Positions 51,689 through 61,135 of a DNA stretch of 64,000 nucleotides are shown here, one piece after another (position 1 is the stretch's first letter; each line of letters begins with the position of its first letter). Origin of the DNA: Corallococcus sp. EGB (GTDB lineage: Bacteria; Myxococcota; Myxococcia; Myxococcales; Myxococcaceae); contig NZ_CP079946.1 of NCBI RefSeq assembly GCF_019968905.1, positions 3,782,001 to 3,846,000 on the forward strand. Reading direction: 5' to 3'. The notes below the pieces were generated by a model that worked only from the letters and a program-made list of their open reading frames with translations, did no database searches and was not told where the DNA came from. The position numbers were made by a program, and so were the translations under genes.

Positions 51689-52390
51689 ATGGACTACCGC
51701 ATCAAATCAGGTGACACGCTGTCCCAGATCGCGAAGACCCACCACACGAGCGTCAGCGCATTGATGAAGGCCAACAAGAGCATCAAGGACGCGAACGTCA
51801 TCCAGGCGGGCAAGTCCCTGAACATCCCTGGCAAGAGGGATGGGTTCGATGACAAGCCCACGCGGGCCAGGTCCTCCAGGCCGTCGGCGCGGCCCGACGC
51901 CAAGAGCGCCACGTCGGGCGCGGACTCTGGCGGCGCGAAGGGCGTCAAGGGCAACCCGTTGGACATCGCGAAGAAACACCTGAACAAGAACGCCGGGTCA
52001 CTGAAGCTGGAGAAGAAGGGGGTGGGCGCCGACATGGACGACAACGTCGGCAACAAGGTCAACTGCGCCAACTTCGTCTCCGCGTGCCTGGAGCAGGCCG
52101 GGCAGATCAAGAACAGCCAGCACAGCAACCTGGTGCGCGGCCTCCAGAACAACCTGGACAAGGACAAGAACTTCAAGCGCGTGTCCTTGAAGGATGCGAA
52201 GCCCGGCGACGTGGTCAGCTTGAAGACGGGCCCCGGTGTCGATGACCGCCACGTGGTGATCTTCGCGGGTTGGAAGAATGGGAAGGCGGAGTTCATCGGC
52301 TCGAACAACCGGAACCCCGACCGCACGCAGCGGATCACCATGACCATGTCGAACGCCCCTGTCCTGTCCGTCCACCACTACGTGGGCTGA
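51689..52390 (+). CDS. LysM-domain protein with CHAP-like hydrolase domain
   Basis: A 233-residue protein: N-terminal LysM motif (residues 2-48; YRIKSGDTLSQIAKTHHTSV), a Lys/Ser-rich linker, and a C-terminal domain with NCANFVSACLEQAG (catalytic Cys), GDVVSLKTGP and DDRHVVIFAG (catalytic His), which fits CHAP/NlpC-type amidase or peptidase domains. No signal peptide is seen at this start, so export would need another route, or the enzyme is released by lysis. AAGAGG precedes the ATG. Confidence 0.78.
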   Translation: MDYRIKSGDTLSQIAKTHHTSVSALMKANKSIKDANVIQAGKSLNIPGKRDGFDDKPTRARSSRPSARPDAKSATSGADSGGAKGVKGNPLDIAKKHLNKNAGSLKLEKKGVGADMDDNVGNKVNCANFVSACLEQAGQIKNSQHSNLVRGLQNNLDKDKNFKRVSLKDAKPGDVVSLKTGPGVDDRHVVIFAGWKNGKAEFIGSNNRNPDRTQRITMTMSNAPVLSVHHYVG

Positions 52391-52537
52391 GGGAGGACGG
52401 CGACCTGGCCCCGCCGCGTGACGGGCTCGGGTTCCACGCTGCGCGGGATGCGGCTCGCCGCAAGCGGGTGAAGGTTCAGGGCACCTCCGACCTCGCGGAG
52501 ATTCCGGAAACACTCGATTGAGGTGCGAGCGGAGACG

Positions 52538-52574
52538 GGGGGCTTGCCCGGGCATCAGGCCCGGGCAGGCCCCC
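52538..52574 (+). terminator. Strong rho-independent-type terminator
   Basis: A 16-bp stem with one wobble: GGGGGCTTGCCCGGGC (52538-52553) with GCCCGGGCAGGCCCCC (52559-52574), then TCTTTA. It lies 150 bases after the LysM gene. Confidence 0.75.
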
Positions 52575-52781
52575 TCTTTATCCGGGCCCCGGCGGTCCGG
52601 TCACCGTGCGTTCAGCGCGGGATGCTCATCGTGCCCGGGGACGACAGAGGGCCCGCGCTGAACGACTCGGCTTGGAAGGTGTGCCGGGCATGCGTCGTTC
52701 ATGCAGCGCCCGGCGTGCCCGGTAAGCGCTCAGCCCAGCTCCTGTTGCCGGTTCAAGAAGGCTGCCGCGCGGGTCGCGTCA

Positions 52782-53045
52782 TCATGCGTGGCCAGCGAAG
52801 CCCTTGGTCTTGAAAGCATCAGACTCCTTGAGCAGCGTGCGGTTGGAAGAGCCCACGTCCCCGAACTTCTGCGCGGCGTCTGTCTTGTAACGCCCCCTCT
52901 GAACATTGGCGACCTGGGCGGAAGCCGCCGCGCACAGCTCCTTGCTGTCCATTGCCCACAGGTTCGCGTACAGCTCCTGGTTGAAGTCGGGGTTGTTGCA
53001 GACTGAAAAGAGTCCTTCTTGCGATAGCCTGTTGCCCTCGAATTC
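52782..53045 (-). pseudogene. Possible gene remnant, unidentified
   Basis: One minus-strand frame reads protein-like: LFSVCNNPDFNQELYANLW, then ELCAAASAQVANV and TKGFAGHA before the stop at 52782. Upstream of about 53045 it turns into low-complexity sequence, and no start codon with a ribosome-binding site is present. It may be a truncated gene or chance. The rest of 52391-53280 has only the terminator noted. Confidence 0.3.
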
Positions 53046-53280
53046 GTGGCGGATGGCTGCTGGGATTGGGGCTTGTGGAGTAGGACTCTTCTGGGGGCGT
53101 CGTCCGGGCGGAAACATCCGCGGCAAGGGAAACACCCGCCATAGGCAACCTCGGGAGGAAGAGATGCGCTCGAGGGGAGAGAGGGAATGGGCCCACCCGC
53201 GTCCCAAAGTTCCCTACGCTTGACTCAACCCTCCGGCTGCTTTGTCTGGCGGACCGGAACGCGACACGGAGTGCGCGCAC

Positions 53281-56200
53281 ATGCATTCATGTCCTCAGGA
53301 AGGGACGCTGGCGGACTTCCTGTCCGGGCTGCTCTCCGAAGAGCACCGGACCGCTGTCCTGGCGCACGTGGGAGGCTGTACGGACTGCCGTTGGGCCCTG
53401 GCGGCAGGCAATGGCACCCAGGTCCTGGCCGTCTCTCCGACGGCCTCCGCGCAGGCGTCTTCCCAGCCACTGCTGCCGGGCGACAGACTCTCCCGCTACG
53501 TGGTGCGAGAGCGCATCGGCGCTGGCGCGATGGGCGTCGTGTACGCGGCGGACGACCCCGAACTGGGACGCCGGGTGGCCCTCAAGATGCTGCGCCCCGA
53601 GGGACGCCAACGCGAAGAATTGCGGCAGCGGCTGCTGCGCGAGGCGCAGGCGCTCGCCCGGCTCGCTCATCCCAATGTCGTCACCCTCTACGACGTGGGC
53701 ACCCATGGGGACTGCGTCTTCCTCGCCATGGAGCTGGTGGAGGGCACCACGCTGGCGGAGTGGATGCGGGAGCCACGTCCCTGGAAGGAGGTGCTCCGGC
53801 TCTTCCTCGAAGCCGGCAGGGGACTCGCCGCCGCGCACGCCGCGGGCCTGGTGCACCGTGACTTCAAGCCCGCCAACACCCTGCTGAGCAAGGAGGGCCG
53901 CGTCTTCGTGACGGACTTCGGCATCGCCGGCCCCATCCATCACGACGAGGGCGCTCCGCTCCAGGACCCCGACAAGGCCCCGGTCGCATCCATGAAGCAC
54001 CTCACCCGGACGGGCCAGCTTCTGGGCACGCCCGCCTACATGGCCCCGGAGCTCATGGCGGGCCAGCGCGCGGACGCGCACTCCGACGAGTTCAGCTTCT
54101 GCGTCGCGCTGTACGAGGCCCTCTTTGGCGTGCGCCCTTTCCAAGGGGCGACACTCGAGCAGCTGGCCCAGGCCGCACGGCAGGGAAACATCAGCCCCCC
54201 GAAGCGCGAGGTGAAGGTCCCAGCCCGCATCCGGCGCGCGGTCCTGCGGGGGCTCAGCGCCAACCCCCAGGAGCGCTTCCCGTCCATGGAGTCCCTCCTG
54301 GCGGCCCTCGCTCCACGGCCCATCCGGTGGCTTGCGCGGATGACGGCCGCGGCGGCCGTGGCCGGCGTCCTGGGCACCCTCGTGGCCTACGGGGTGACGC
54401 ATCGCGAGGGGGCGCACTGCGAGCAGGAGGTGGAGAAGCTCACCGCGGCCTGGAGCCCCGCGCGACGCGAACGGATCCGCACGGCCTTCCTGTCCACGGG
54501 CGAGTCCTACGCCGCTCCAGCCTGGGAGCAGCTCGCGTCGGCGCTGGACGCCTACGCCGCCCAATGGCGGACGCTTCGCACCGAGGCCTGCATGTCCGCT
54601 GACAGTGACACGGCGGCCGTCGCCTGGCAGACGGCCGCGTGCCTCGACGCGCGGCTCTGGCAGTTCGCCGCCGTGACCGAGGTCCTGGAGAAGGCGGATG
54701 TGCTGACGGTGCAGAACGCGCGCCCGCTGACGACCTCCCTCGAGGGGCTCGCCAGCTGCCGGGACGCGCCCGGCCTCTCCGCCCGGCCGCAACCGCCCGA
54801 GCACCTCCGGGCCCCGGTGGAGGCGGCACGGCACAAGCTGGCGCAGGCCCGCGCCCACCTCGTGTCGCACCGGTTCACCGAGGGGCTCGCGGTGACGACA
54901 GCCCTCATCGAGGACCTGAAGGACCTGGACTACAAACCGCTGCGGGCGGAGGTGCTCCTGGCCCACGGCGTGCTCCTCGGGGGCCTCAACAAACCGAAGG
55001 AAGCGGAGCAGTTCCTCTACCAGGCGCTGTGGGCGGGCGAGGCCGCGCGTGACGACGAGACGGTGGCCCGGGCCTGGGTGGAGCTCATCTGGGCGGTGGG
55101 CGAAGAGCAGTCCCGCTCCGACGAAGCGGAGAAGCTCATCCTGCACGCCCGGGCCGCCGTCGAGCGGCTGGGACGGGAGCGCTTCCCGGACATCACGACG
55201 GACCTGCACTCGCGCCTGTCGGCGCTGCGAGAGGCGCACGGCCAGCTCGCCGAGGCGGAGCAGGAGGCGCTCCAGGGCCTGGAGTTCTCCCGCAGGAGGA
55301 ATGGCCCTGACAGCCTGCGCACGCCCAACCTCCTCCACCAGCTGGGACGCATCCGCTTCGGCCAGGGCCGCCATGAGGAGGCGCTGAAGCTTCACCGCGA
55401 GGCCCTGGCGCTGCGCGAGCGTCTGCTGGGCCCCGACAACCCGGCCCTCGTGACGTCCTACAACCGGGTCGCCACGGCCGCGCTGGAGGTGGGCCAGCAC
55501 GCGGAGGCCGTCAAGGCCTGGCACAGGGCCCTGGCCCTCCAGGAGGCGTCCTCCAGCCCGGAGACCTACCCGTTGGGGTCGGTGCTGCTGAACCTGGCCG
55601 GGGTCTCGCGCCTCGAAGGCCGGATGGAAGAGGCGCGCTCCCAGGTCGAGCGGGCACGCTCCATCTTCGAGCGGGGCCGGGGCCCCAATCACATCACCGT
55701 CGTCTTCGCGCTCACGGAGCAGGCGGTCCTCGCCCTCGATGCGGGGCAGGGCGCCGAGGCGCTGGCCTTCGCCACCGAGGCGGTGGAGCGCGTCCAGCGT
55801 TCGCTGGGCCCGGACTCGCCGCGCGCCGCCCAACCGCTGACCGTCCGGGGGCAGGTGCACCTGAAGGCGGGTCGCTACCCCGAGGCACGGCGCGACCTGC
55901 TGGACGCGCTGACGCGGCTGGAGCGGGACTCGGGCCTGGCGGCGGGGAAGATGGTGGCCGTGCTGCGGCAGCTGGCCGAGCTGGCTCTGGCGACCCATTC
56001 CCCGAAGGAGGCGCTCGCGTACTGCGAGCGGGCGGTGACCCTCACCGAGAAGGCCGGTAGCGCGGAGTCCCAGGACGGGGCCAGCGCGCTGACCTGCGCC
56101 GGCAAGGCGCATCTGGCACTGGGCGCGGCGGCGCGGGCCACACCGCTGCTCGAGCGCGCCCGTCGCATCCAGACCCGCTGGGGCCCGCCCGGTGACGCGG

Positions 56201-56385
56201 AGGCGGCCGGGAGGACCTCGTTCCTGCTGGCCCAGGCGCTGCTCGAAACGCGCCCCGCCCCGGACCGGACGCGAGCGTTTGAACTGGCCGAGGAGGCTCG
56301 GACGCGGCTGGAGTCCGTGGGAGTCCGGGGCCGGCCGGAGCTCCAGCGGGTGCTGGCCTGGCAACAGCGGGAGGCGAAGCGATGA
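53281..56385 (+). CDS. Ser/Thr protein kinase with N-terminal zinc-finger-like domain and TPR repeats
   Basis: A 1034-residue kinase. Residues 1-40 have an anti-sigma ZAS-like pattern (Cys4, His29, Cys33, Cys36). The kinase domain (about 72-345) has GAGAMGVVY, Lys102 in VALK, HRDFKPAN with Asp194, DFG at 212-214 and APE. A membrane helix follows (AAAAVAGVLGTLVAYG), then TPR repeats to the end (LLHQLGRIRFGQGRHEEALK, SYNRVATAALEVGQHAEAVK). The start at 53281 is preferred over a TTG at 53242. The stop overlaps the start of the sigma-like gene (ATGA), so the two proteins are made together. Confidence 0.9.
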   Translation: MHSCPQEGTLADFLSGLLSEEHRTAVLAHVGGCTDCRWALAAGNGTQVLAVSPTASAQASSQPLLPGDRLSRYVVRERIGAGAMGVVYAADDPELGRRVALKMLRPEGRQREELRQRLLREAQALARLAHPNVVTLYDVGTHGDCVFLAMELVEGTTLAEWMREPRPWKEVLRLFLEAGRGLAAAHAAGLVHRDFKPANTLLSKEGRVFVTDFGIAGPIHHDEGAPLQDPDKAPVASMKHLTRTGQLLGTPAYMAPELMAGQRADAHSDEFSFCVALYEALFGVRPFQGATLEQLAQAARQGNISPPKREVKVPARIRRAVLRGLSANPQERFPSMESLLAALAPRPIRWLARMTAAAAVAGVLGTLVAYGVTHREGAHCEQEVEKLTAAWSPARRERIRTAFLSTGESYAAPAWEQLASALDAYAAQWRTLRTEACMSADSDTAAVAWQTAACLDARLWQFAAVTEVLEKADVLTVQNARPLTTSLEGLASCRDAPGLSARPQPPEHLRAPVEAARHKLAQARAHLVSHRFTEGLAVTTALIEDLKDLDYKPLRAEVLLAHGVLLGGLNKPKEAEQFLYQALWAGEAARDDETVARAWVELIWAVGEEQSRSDEAEKLILHARAAVERLGRERFPDITTDLHSRLSALREAHGQLAEAEQEALQGLEFSRRRNGPDSLRTPNLLHQLGRIRFGQGRHEEALKLHREALALRERLLGPDNPALVTSYNRVATAALEVGQHAEAVKAWHRALALQEASSSPETYPLGSVLLNLAGVSRLEGRMEEARSQVERARSIFERGRGPNHITVVFALTEQAVLALDAGQGAEALAFATEAVERVQRSLGPDSPRAAQPLTVRGQVHLKAGRYPEARRDLLDALTRLERDSGLAAGKMVAVLRQLAELALATHSPKEALAYCERAVTLTEKAGSAESQDGASALTCAGKAHLALGAAARATPLLERARRIQTRWGPPGDAEAAGRTSFLLAQALLETRPAPDRTRAFELAEEARTRLESVGVRGRPELQRVLAWQQREAKR

Positions 56386-57281
56386 GCGAGCAATGGACGA
56401 CAGGCTCCCTGGCGGCGCTGCTGCGGGAGCACCTGCCCCGGGAGCAGCGCGCGGAGCTGGACGCAGTGCCGGGATGGGAGGCACTGCTGAACCCATACGT
56501 CGAGGCGACCCGGAGCGGGTGGGCCAAAGCCACGGCGCCACTCCCGGCGGAGTCCTTCGTGCGGCACCTGGCCCGGCACCTGCCCGCGGGAAGGACCTTG
56601 GAGGTGATGCGCATCCTCCACGGCGCCGACCTGTACCTCGCATACGCCTGCGCTCGTGGGGAGCCCTCGGCCCTCCGGGCCTTCGAGCAGGACATCCGCC
56701 GGTACATCCCCGCCCGGCTCGGGAGGGTGTCGCCGAGCATGGTGGACGAGGTGCTCCAGGTGCTGCGCGAGCGGTTGCTGGTGGGCAGCGGCGACACGCC
56801 CCCGAGGATTTCGAGCTATGGCGGACGCGGGCCCCTGCTGAACTGGGTGGGCATCGTCGCCGCCCGAATCGCCGGGGAGCTGGTGGGCCGGGACGCGCGC
56901 CATGAGCTCGTCGCGGAGCCTCCCGAGGAGCTCGTGCGGCTCCTGGCCCCGAGCGACCCCGAGTACGCGCTGCTGCGCGAGGATGCGCGCAGGCTCCTCA
57001 TCGAGTCGCTCCGCCAGGCGGTGGCGGTGCTCCCCGAGCAGGAGCGGACCCTGCTGCGCCTGCACCATTTCCATGGGTTCACCATGGACCGGCTGACGCT
57101 CATGTACGGCGGCTCGCGCTCCGGCATCGCGCGAAGGATCGCGGAGGCCCGCGAGCAGTTGCTCGAGCGCGTTCGCATGGAGCTCACGCCCCGGCTGAAG
57201 CAGGACCGGCTCACGCTGGAGAGCCTGTTGGGGCTGGTCAGCAGCCGGTTGGATCTCAGCCTCCAGGGCCTGCTGGACTGA
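56382..57281 (+). CDS. Sigma-70-family RNA polymerase sigma factor (Sig-70 gmx1 type)
   Basis: A 299-residue protein with the layout of the myxobacterial gmx1-type sigma group: an N-terminal helical region, a region-2-like part around DEVLQVLRERLLVG, and a region-4-like helix-turn-helix (LPEQERTLLRLHHFHGFTMD, SRSGIARRIAEAREQLLERV). Its start overlaps the kinase stop codon. The kinase carries an anti-sigma-like zinc domain at its N-terminus, so it may hold and release this sigma factor in response to a signal; this is inferred from order and domains. Confidence 0.8.
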   Translation: MSEQWTTGSLAALLREHLPREQRAELDAVPGWEALLNPYVEATRSGWAKATAPLPAESFVRHLARHLPAGRTLEVMRILHGADLYLAYACARGEPSALRAFEQDIRRYIPARLGRVSPSMVDEVLQVLRERLLVGSGDTPPRISSYGGRGPLLNWVGIVAARIAGELVGRDARHELVAEPPEELVRLLAPSDPEYALLREDARRLLIESLRQAVAVLPEQERTLLRLHHFHGFTMDRLTLMYGGSRSGIARRIAEAREQLLERVRMELTPRLKQDRLTLESLLGLVSSRLDLSLQGLLD

Positions 57282-57383
57282 GGCCCGGGGATTTCTTGGG
57301 ACGCCCCTGGGCCCACTCCCTCTTCCCAATTGATGGCCCGGGCGGCCATTCCTCGACCCGCCCCCATCAAGGAGAGCGGCCCC

Positions 57384-58229
57384 ATGACAGGAGTGAACGC
57401 AGTCGGTGGATTGTTTCTCTGGCTCTGCCTCCTCCCAGGGTTTGCCCGAGGCGACGTCTCCCCGGGCGTCCGCGGCTGCGCGGAGTCCATCTCTCTGCTG
57501 TTCGAGGACCTCGAGTACGAGCGCGCCCTGGACCAGGTGGCCCGCTGCAAGGAGGCGTCGAACGGGCTCGAGGATGAGGTGGTGCTGTCGCTCTACCAGG
57601 GCGTCATCCTGGCGGAGCTGAGCGGGCGGTTGCGCGACGCCGAAGCCGCCTTCAAGGCCGCCCTGCGCATGAACCCCGATGCGAAGCTGCCGCTGACGGT
57701 CTCGCCCAAGGTGAGGCGGCACTTCGAAGCGGTGCACAAGGGGGTCCTGCGCGAAGTGGCAGCGCGGGGGGCGGTCCGAGAGCCCCTGAAGCAGGAGGCC
57801 TCCCTGGACGCGCAGGAGGCCCAGGCGCCACGAGAGCCGCTCACCGTAGCCACGGGCCTCGCGACGCCGTCCTCCGCTCCCATACAGGACATGTCCGGAG
57901 CGCCTCCCTCCTTGCGAGACCGGGCGATGATTCCCGCCGTGGCGGGAGGGGCCCTCGTCGTCGCGGCGGGTGTCTTCTGGGGGGTGGCGGAGGGGCGGAA
58001 GTCGAAGCTGGATGGCGATGCGAAGGACATCCCCTCGGAGCCCGATGCCAGGAACGTGGCCCACGGCACGCGTCGGCTGCAGACGGCCTCGGTGGGGCTG
58101 CTGGTGGGAGGCCTGGTGGGACTGGGCGCCTCCGCTGGGATGTATCTGCTGGGGTCGCCGAAGCAGCCGGTGCCCGTGCAGTTCGGGCTGGATGGGACGT
58201 CCGTGTTCGTGGCTGGGAGGTGGCCATGA
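57384..58229 (+). CDS. Exported TPR-like protein with C-terminal membrane helices
   Basis: A 281-residue protein: signal peptide to about residue 24 (MTGVNAVGGLFLWLCLLPGF), a helical region with Cys31/Cys49 (GVRGCAESISLLFEDLEYER), a TPR-like motif (GRLRDAEAAFKAALRMNPDA), and two hydrophobic segments near the end (AVAGGALVVAAGVFWGVAEG, LLVGGLVGLGASAGMYLLG). AAGGAG precedes the ATG. Its last codon overlaps the Kelch gene. It follows the kinase/sigma pair by 102 bases and may be in their operon. Confidence 0.72.
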   Translation: MTGVNAVGGLFLWLCLLPGFARGDVSPGVRGCAESISLLFEDLEYERALDQVARCKEASNGLEDEVVLSLYQGVILAELSGRLRDAEAAFKAALRMNPDAKLPLTVSPKVRRHFEAVHKGVLREVAARGAVREPLKQEASLDAQEAQAPREPLTVATGLATPSSAPIQDMSGAPPSLRDRAMIPAVAGGALVVAAGVFWGVAEGRKSKLDGDAKDIPSEPDARNVAHGTRRLQTASVGLLVGGLVGLGASAGMYLLGSPKQPVPVQFGLDGTSVFVAGRWP

Positions 58230-59575
58230 AGACGCTGCTTCGCTCGACAGCCATTGGCTTGCTTCTGCTTGGCGTGCAGATCACCGCGTGTCTCGACGTC
58301 GACGCGGTGGTGGGCGAGTTCTGCGACAAGCACCCTCTCCGCTGCGAGAACGGCGGGTCGGATGCGGGGCCTGATGGCAATGACATCCTGGATGATGGCG
58401 GTGGACCGGACGGCGGGGACGCGGGGCAGGACGGCGGGGACGCGGGGCAGGACGGCGGGGACGCGGGGCAGGATGCAGGACCTGACGGGGGCCTTCCCGA
58501 TGACGAGCGCGAACCGCCGGGATGGAAATCCGTGACCTCGATGACGGTGCGGCGCACGGGGCATACGGCCACCCTCCTGGAAGACGGCCGGGTGCTCGTT
58601 GTTGGCGGAACCAGCACGGTCGGCACCTCGGGGGGGGGCCTGACGAACACGACGGAGCTCTACAACGTTTCATCCAACAGCTGGAGCCCCGGGGAGCGCC
58701 TGGCGACGGCTCGCATGGACCACACCGCCACCTGGCTGGGGAAAGGCAAGGTCTTGGTGGTCGGCGGTATAGGCCCCACGGGTAGCGCGCTGGCCAGTGC
58801 TGAAATCTATGACGTCGGTGCGAATAAATGGACCACGGTGAGCCCCATGCCCTACGGAGGACGTGCCGGCCATGCCGCCGTCTTGCTGCCCTCGGGGAAG
58901 GTGCTGGTGGCGGGTGGCGGAATCTCGGCGGACGATGGGCTGAGGACCGCCGAACTCTATGATCCAGTCAGCGACTCCTGGACGAGGGCGGGGAACCTGA
59001 ACGTCAGACGCAACATGCTGACGCTCACCCTGCTGGACGGTGGCAATGCCCTGGCCATCGGTGGCTTCAATATCAACCGAACGGAGGCGACCGCCGAGGT
59101 CTACGACTCGAACGCACCGGATGGAGGACGGTGGCGCGTTTCGCAGGAGATGGACTGCGGGCGCTACGGGCACGCGGCGACGCTGCTGCCCTCTGGAGGA
59201 GTCCTGGTCACCGGCACCTACGATAAATCATGGGATCTACCTGAAAAGGTCCTCCCGTACGTGGACCTCTTCGAACCAGACGGCACTTCGTGGATGCTCC
59301 AGGAGGACATGAAGGAAGCCCGCTTCCTCCACACGGCCACCGCGCTGCCTTCGGGCGAGGTGCTGGTGACAGGTGGGTATTCCGCCCCCTACGCGAGCCC
59401 GCTTGCCTCCGCGGAGATACTCCGGCTGGATGGCGGCTGGGAGCCCATTGCCGCCCCCATGTCCTCAGCGCGCGCCGCTCACACCGCGACGTGGCTGAAA
59501 TCGGGGAGTGTGCTCATCATCGGAGGCACCGACGGCGGCGTGGTGCTGAACACCGCCGAGCGGTACGTCCCCTGA
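58226..59575 (+). CDS. Kelch-repeat lipoprotein
   Basis: A 449-residue lipoprotein; the start at 58226 overlaps the previous stop (ATGA) and gives a lipobox QITAC. A short Asp/Gly-rich spacer (about 45-95) includes three 7-residue repeats (GDAGQDG, encoded from about 58414 to 58475). Then come six Kelch blades, e.g. RTGHTATLLEDGRVLVVGGT, RMDHTATWLGKGKVLVVGGI and RAAHTATWLKSGSVLIIGGT, forming a beta-propeller for protein or sugar binding at the cell surface. Same operon as the preceding gene. Confidence 0.82.
   Translation: MKTLLRSTAIGLLLLGVQITACLDVDAVVGEFCDKHPLRCENGGSDAGPDGNDILDDGGGPDGGDAGQDGGDAGQDGGDAGQDAGPDGGLPDDEREPPGWKSVTSMTVRRTGHTATLLEDGRVLVVGGTSTVGTSGGGLTNTTELYNVSSNSWSPGERLATARMDHTATWLGKGKVLVVGGIGPTGSALASAEIYDVGANKWTTVSPMPYGGRAGHAAVLLPSGKVLVAGGGISADDGLRTAELYDPVSDSWTRAGNLNVRRNMLTLTLLDGGNALAIGGFNINRTEATAEVYDSNAPDGGRWRVSQEMDCGRYGHAATLLPSGGVLVTGTYDKSWDLPEKVLPYVDLFEPDGTSWMLQEDMKEARFLHTATALPSGEVLVTGGYSAPYASPLASAEILRLDGGWEPIAAPMSSARAAHTATWLKSGSVLIIGGTDGGVVLNTAERYVP
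58414..58475 (+). repeat. 21-bp tandem coding repeat (GDAGQDG)
   Basis: About three near-identical copies of a 21-base unit containing gacgcggggcaggacggc, encoding GDAGQDG. It lies in the spacer between lipobox and propeller of the Kelch lipoprotein, where length is likely to vary. Confidence 0.75.
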
Positions 59576-59694
59576 GCGTCGCCCGGGCTCCGCGAGGCAT
59601 TGGGGGAGCGTGACGGGCCCAGGCAAGGGACGGGGTTGGAGGAGGGGAGGAGAGCCCCTCCTTTGCCGCGACGGCACGTGTACGCTGGCCTCCC

Positions 59695-59930
59695 ATGCCC
59701 CTTCCTGCTGTCCGGCTCTCGTTGACCGCACTTCTCCTGGGGATGGCTGCATGCAGGACGCCCCAGCTGGAAGCGTGGAGGCGCGTGCGCTGCTGGCGCG
59801 GTCGCGCAAGCTGTTCGCGGCCCTGGCGCCGCCTCTGGGACGCGAGGCGGAGAACAGCACGCGCGTTCTGGATGGTGGCGCCGGGACGGTGGGCCCCACC
59901 TCCTGTCTGGAATGGAGGCTCTTCCAACGA
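59695..59930 (+). pseudogene. Frameshifted lipoprotein gene remnant
   Basis: ATG 59695 starts a good lipoprotein signal (MPLPAVRLSLTALLLGMAAC), but the frame then becomes Arg/Trp-rich nonsense. A different frame, from about 59757, continues with plausible protein (SVEARALLARSRKLFAALAP, RVLDGGAGTVGPTSCLEWRL). A single-base shift near 59757 joins the two. Beyond 59930 the plus strand has no coding signal. Confidence 0.45.
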
Positions 59931-60128
59931 CAGGCCCGGCGCTTCCCGATGCTGGAGCACCCCACCGAGTTCAGCGCGTATGTCCTGCGCGGTCAGGTGC
60001 CGGACCGCGGCCTCCAGGTCCTCCGGAGGGAAGGCGCGCATGGCCTTGGGGGTGAACCAGTTGATGAGGGTGGCGATGCCGCGCACCAGCGGCGAGCAGG
60101 TGAGCACGGCCGTGGGCGGAATGGCGGC
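59921..60128 (-). pseudogene. STAS/SpoIIAA-like C-terminal remnant
   Basis: In the minus direction the frame encodes PLVRGIATLINWFTPKAMRA then FPPEDLEAAVRHLTAQDIRA, resembling the C-terminus of SpoIIAA-like or STAS/SEC14 domain proteins. The N-terminal part is absent upstream of 60128, where unrelated GC-rich DNA follows. Overlaps the end of the lipoprotein remnant on the other strand. Confidence 0.4.
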
Positions 60129-60188
60129 GCGTCGAGCGCCGCCGGGCCTCCGCCTCCCAGGCGGCATGAGCCGCCCCCCGTGGAGCGG

Positions 60189-60863
60189 CTACTTCTTCTT
60201 GCGGATGTAGAGGCCCTTGAAGCTCACGTTGAGGCCTCCACACTGGAGGTTGTCGGACACGAGCAGATAAGGGCCCCGGCGCTGGACGGTGACGAGGCAC
60301 TCGTCCTCTTCCTTGGGGTCACCGATGCGCAGCTCCTCGCCTCCGGGCTTCACGTCCTCGGCGAAGCCACCGGTATTGGCCGTGCCGTTCACCACGGCGG
60401 TGGCGTTGCCTTCGGCGTGCAGCAGCCCGCCCGCCTTGGAGGTGAAGACGATCTCATTCTCCGCGTACACCCATGTCCCCGCGAGGACCGCCGCGTCGAG
60501 CCCTTTCTCCCCCTTGGCGGGCTCCAGGTTCGCGGCGGGAAGGAAGCCCGCCAGGGGCTTGCCCTTGGCGGTGACGTAGTAGGCGCACCGGAAGCCGCCC
60601 TGCTCCGGGCCTGCCAGCACTGTGTCCCCCGGAATGAGGTAGCTGCGCTGCTTCCAACCGCACTCGCCCTGGGCCGGGCAAGCCTTGGCCTCGGACTGGA
60701 AGCTCACCGGCTGTTTGGGCGTGGGGGCCTTGATGGTGAAGACCTGGGCCTTCGCCTGGGCGTCGAAGTCATACGGGCCGCACTCCGCGGAGGGCTGCGC
60801 CAGGGCCAGCGACGGCAACGTCCATGCCGCGATGATCAGAGAAAAAGAGAGAGAGGTTCGCAT
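60189..60863 (-). CDS. Secreted hypothetical protein with SH3-like character
   Basis: A 224-residue exported protein: signal peptide MRTSLSFSLIIAAWTLPSLA (cleavage near ALA|QP), a middle domain with KQRSYLIPGDTVLAGPEQGG and CAYYVTAKGKPLAGFLPAANL reminiscent of bacterial SH3 folds, and a beta-rich C-terminal half ending in a Lys-rich tail (YIRKKK). Five Cys. No family recognised. The start at 60863 is set by the signal peptide; no strong ribosome-binding site. Confidence 0.7.
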   Translation of the reverse strand: MRTSLSFSLIIAAWTLPSLALAQPSAECGPYDFDAQAKAQVFTIKAPTPKQPVSFQSEAKACPAQGECGWKQRSYLIPGDTVLAGPEQGGFRCAYYVTAKGKPLAGFLPAANLEPAKGEKGLDAAVLAGTWVYAENEIVFTSKAGGLLHAEGNATAVVNGTANTGGFAEDVKPGGEELRIGDPKEEDECLVTVQRRGPYLLVSDNLQCGGLNVSFKGLYIRKKK

Positions 60864-61033
60864 GCGCGTGGCATTACGGCACGTGCAGCCCCGCGCTGTC
60901 CAAGGGATTGCCGCCCTCGCCCGGTAGACCTCCGCGCTGTTCATGAATGAATGCAAGACTCGCTGCGAGAACTGCGACATCGAGACCGCGCCGGCGAAGA
61001 AACATGAGAAGGGCGTGACACCTCCGCTCGCGG

Positions 61034-61135
61034 GTGCCGGACGGCGTCTTCGTGCCTCGGGAGGGCGGCGTGTGCTTCGAGCCGTTGCCTCCGTCCACGC
61101 AAGCAGAGGTGGAGCGACTGCTGCGTGTGCAGGGG
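61034..61135 (+). mobile_element. IS91-type transposase remnant
   Basis: The segment PDGVFVPREGGVCFEPLPPS followed by TQAEVERLLR matches the conserved middle of IS91-family (Y2) transposases, where a LPPPT-x-EVE stretch follows the DGVF motif. It ends abruptly near 61135, and flanking DNA lacks the HUH and tyrosine motifs or IS ends. It indicates past insertion activity here. Confidence 0.5.

Noticed and set aside
52523..52813. 96-codon plus-strand frame after the LysM gene
   Set aside because: It begins in the terminator region and has no ribosome-binding site or recognisable domain.
53287..56643. Minus-strand frame of 1118 codons opposite the kinase
   Set aside because: Antisense shadow; all kinase motifs are on the plus strand.
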